Assembly: GCA_027483425.1 (NCBI GenBank)
Contig: JAIXUR010000194.1
Coordinates: 1-5,270, forward strand
Length of the DNA: 5,270 nt
Direction of reading: 5' to 3'
From: Cyanobacteriota bacterium
GTDB taxonomy: Bacteria > Cyanobacteriota > Cyanobacteriia > Phormidesmidales > Phormidesmidaceae
The translations under genes and the position numbers were made by a program. The notes beneath the pieces were generated by a model. That model was not told the DNA's origin, did no database searches, and was given only the letters and a program-made list of their open reading frames with translations. Position 1 is the first letter of the stretch, and every line of letters begins with the position of its first letter. Of the stretch, positions 4,234 through 5,270 are shown piece after piece.

Positions 4234-5075
4234 AGGGGGCACTTGGCCTGGTAGCAGGAGCGGCAGTTGGCGCTGAGCAATAGCTCCAGATTGCGCTGTC
4301 GGTGCAGGCTGACGTTTTGGCGAATGTAGCCTTCTACCTCTAGCTCTGGGAGATCGTCAGCGATCAAAATGGCCTGGGGAGTACTGAGGGCCTGACGGCT
4401 CAGGTTAATGTGGGCCAGGTTGTCGCAAAAACTAGCCTGGGGTGAATGCACCACCACCGGCAGCTTTTGGGGCTGGCTGCGAAACCCCTCGGGGCGCTGC
4501 TGGGCGTAGTGGTCTTGGAATTGTAGGGTGCAGGTGCCATCGGCGTAGCGGCGGCTGCGAATGTAGCGCTGAAAGGGCACCGTGAGAAACCCCTCTGGGG
4601 TCAGGCTATACCACCACGACTTGTGCCACCCCTGGGAGGGCAGGTTAAGAATGTGCTGAATATCCTCTGGCCCAAAGCCCGATCGCGACAGCAGGGTTTC
4701 GGCTTCGGCCCAGGAAACATTGTGGGCCAGGGTGGTGAGGTCGGAATGGCAGGGGGTAATGGCCTGGTACTGACGGTGGCTGTTGAGGTCTGGCGGCGGC
4801 GGCGCGTCGGGGTATGACCCGGCCAGCACACAGTTGATGTGCTCGAAGGTAAGCACGGCATCGATGCGCCCCTGGACTGGGCCGGGCAGCGGCACGCTGA
4901 CCTCGACGGTGACTGTGCCAATTTCGTGGGGGTGGGCGATCGCCGGCAAACTCTCGGTCAGCAGCGATCGCAGAAACCTATCGTCGGCCACGGCCAGGGC
5001 CAACTGCGGGTCGGCGGGGGCCGGGGTGGTGACCGGCTGGCGTTGAGAGTACTGGGCGAGAGGAGAGCTAACCAT
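4167..5075 (-). CDS. Uncharacterised protein with C-terminal four-cysteine cluster
   Basis: I cannot name this 302-residue protein. There is no signal peptide or membrane segment, so it is likely soluble. The first 25 residues are Pro/Ser/Gln-rich and probably disordered. Residues 30-90 look like a mixed alpha/beta domain (DDRFLRSLLTESLP, then VTVEVSVPLPGPVQGRIDAVLTFEHI). Residues 145-172 are aromatic-rich (QGWHKSWWYSLTPEGFLTVPFQRYI). Residues 205-250 again look folded (LPVVVHSPQASFCDNLAHINLS, with one further Cys at 217). The end carries C271-x2-C274-x4-C279-P-x12-C292, a spacing able to bind zinc or an iron-sulfur cluster; this is inference from the spacing. ATG at 5075 is the only good start and has no Shine-Dalgarno. 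Two HIP1 sites lie in the 5' part. The TAA stop falls inside the convergent small ORF, and C292 is within that overlap. It is probably a conserved cyanobacterial hypothetical. Confidence 0.85.
   Translation of the reverse strand: MVSSPLAQYSQRQPVTTPAPADPQLALAVADDRFLRSLLTESLPAIAHPHEIGTVTVEVSVPLPGPVQGRIDAVLTFEHINCVLAGSYPDAPPPPDLNSHRQYQAITPCHSDLTTLAHNVSWAEAETLLSRSGFGPEDIQHILNLPSQGWHKSWWYSLTPEGFLTVPFQRYIRSRRYADGTCTLQFQDHYAQQRPEGFRSQPQKLPVVVHSPQASFCDNLAHINLSRQALSTPQAILIADDLPELEVEGYIRQNVSLHRQRNLELLLSANCRSCYQAKCPLQGVDSSPVLACRSFRPVDGGV
4226..4239. other. CCCCC-TGAA-GGGGG hairpin at the convergent gene end
   Basis: A perfect 5-bp G/C stem closes a TGAA loop that contains the TGA stop (4231-4233) of the plus-strand small ORF. 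On the minus strand the same bases encode the CPLQG part of the cysteine cluster. A second small hairpin, GGTCT-GAA-AGACC, lies at 4186-4198. Neither has a T-run. Confidence 0.4.
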
Positions 5076-5109
5076 GGGTAAACACTCGCCAGAAGGGGGA
5101 TGCTCCGAG

Positions 5110-5138
5110 TCAGGGTAGATCTAGCCACTCAACCCTGA
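5110..5138 (-). promoter_or_regulatory. 7-bp inverted repeat in the 5' leader of the minus-strand gene
   Basis: TCAGGGT (5110-5116) and ACCCTGA (5132-5138) are a perfect inverted repeat with a 15-base spacer, 35 bases upstream of the minus-strand ATG. It could be an operator or a leader stem-loop. No matching regulator is known to me. Confidence 0.35.
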
Positions 5139-5163
5139 GAGTTCTCCCTGTTCTATCAAGCCG

Positions 5164-5191
5164 CCTGGCCAAGGTGGAGCACCAGGCCAGG
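5164..5191. promoter_or_regulatory. Strong stem-loop upstream of the minus-strand gene
   Basis: CCTGGCC (5164-5170) pairs with GGCCAGG (5185-5191), and inside it GGTG (5173-5176) pairs with CACC (5180-5183) around the loop GAG, giving 11 pairs in 28 bases. No T-run follows on either strand, so a terminator is unlikely by the usual rule. Its role is unknown. Confidence 0.45.
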
Positions 5192-5194
5192 AAA

Positions 5195-5216
5195 CGTTGC
5201 ACAGGTTTGCACAACG
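5195..5216. promoter_or_regulatory. Operator-like TTGCACA direct repeat framed by CGTTG/CAACG
   Basis: TTGCACA occurs at 5197-5203 and again at 5207-5213, exactly ten bases (about one helical turn) apart. The pair is framed by CGTTG (5195-5199) and CAACG (5212-5216), an inverted repeat. Such layouts are typical of regulator-binding sites, but I cannot link it to a named regulator. The remaining bases to 5270 show no coding frame or RNA gene that I can support. Confidence 0.35.
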
Positions 5217-5270
5217 CAATGTAAGTGCTTCATTTCGTTACTGTTGTGGTGACTTTTCGGGTAGGCGGCA

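Overview
The window most likely comes from a filamentous or other GC-rich cyanobacterium. Three signs support this. It holds six perfect copies of the HIP1 octamer GCGATCGC in 5.3 kb. It encodes a single-helix high-light-inducible chlorophyll-binding protein. It also carries the cyanobacterial form of the arsenite methyltransferase ArsM. None of the starts except one alternative start of the light-inducible gene has a clear Shine-Dalgarno sequence, which is also common in cyanobacteria. The genus cannot be named from the sequence.

Layout, left to right: (1) 2-547, plus strand: the 3' part of an acidic, low-complexity protein whose middle is a pentapeptide repeat encoded by about twelve 15-bp units. 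(2) 548-786: spacer with 12-bp direct repeats running into a perfect 14-bp stem-loop, then a weak promoter. (3) 787-2376: a GH57 family 1,4-alpha-glucan branching enzyme type protein. (4) 2377-2616: a 240-base spacer with several stem-loops and a doubtful 15-codon ORF. (5) 2617-3579: arsM. (6) 3677-3847: the high-light-inducible protein. (7) 3928-4233: a small predicted membrane protein without an ATG start near its 5' end. (8) 4167-5075, minus strand: an uncharacterised 302-residue protein ending in a four-cysteine cluster, whose 3' end overlaps gene 7 by 67 bases. (9) 5076-5270: the upstream region of gene 8, with three inverted-repeat structures and no gene I can support.

The plus-strand genes are separated by gaps of about 80 to 240 bases, so they do not look like one tight operon. 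The three recognisable genes belong to different jobs: glycogen/alpha-glucan structure, arsenic methylation (toward detoxification or arsenosugars), and photosystem photoprotection. I see no defence system, CRISPR array, tRNA, rRNA, transposase or integrase. The parts least explained by known families are the repeat-bearing acidic protein, the minus-strand cysteine-cluster protein, and the structured spacers.
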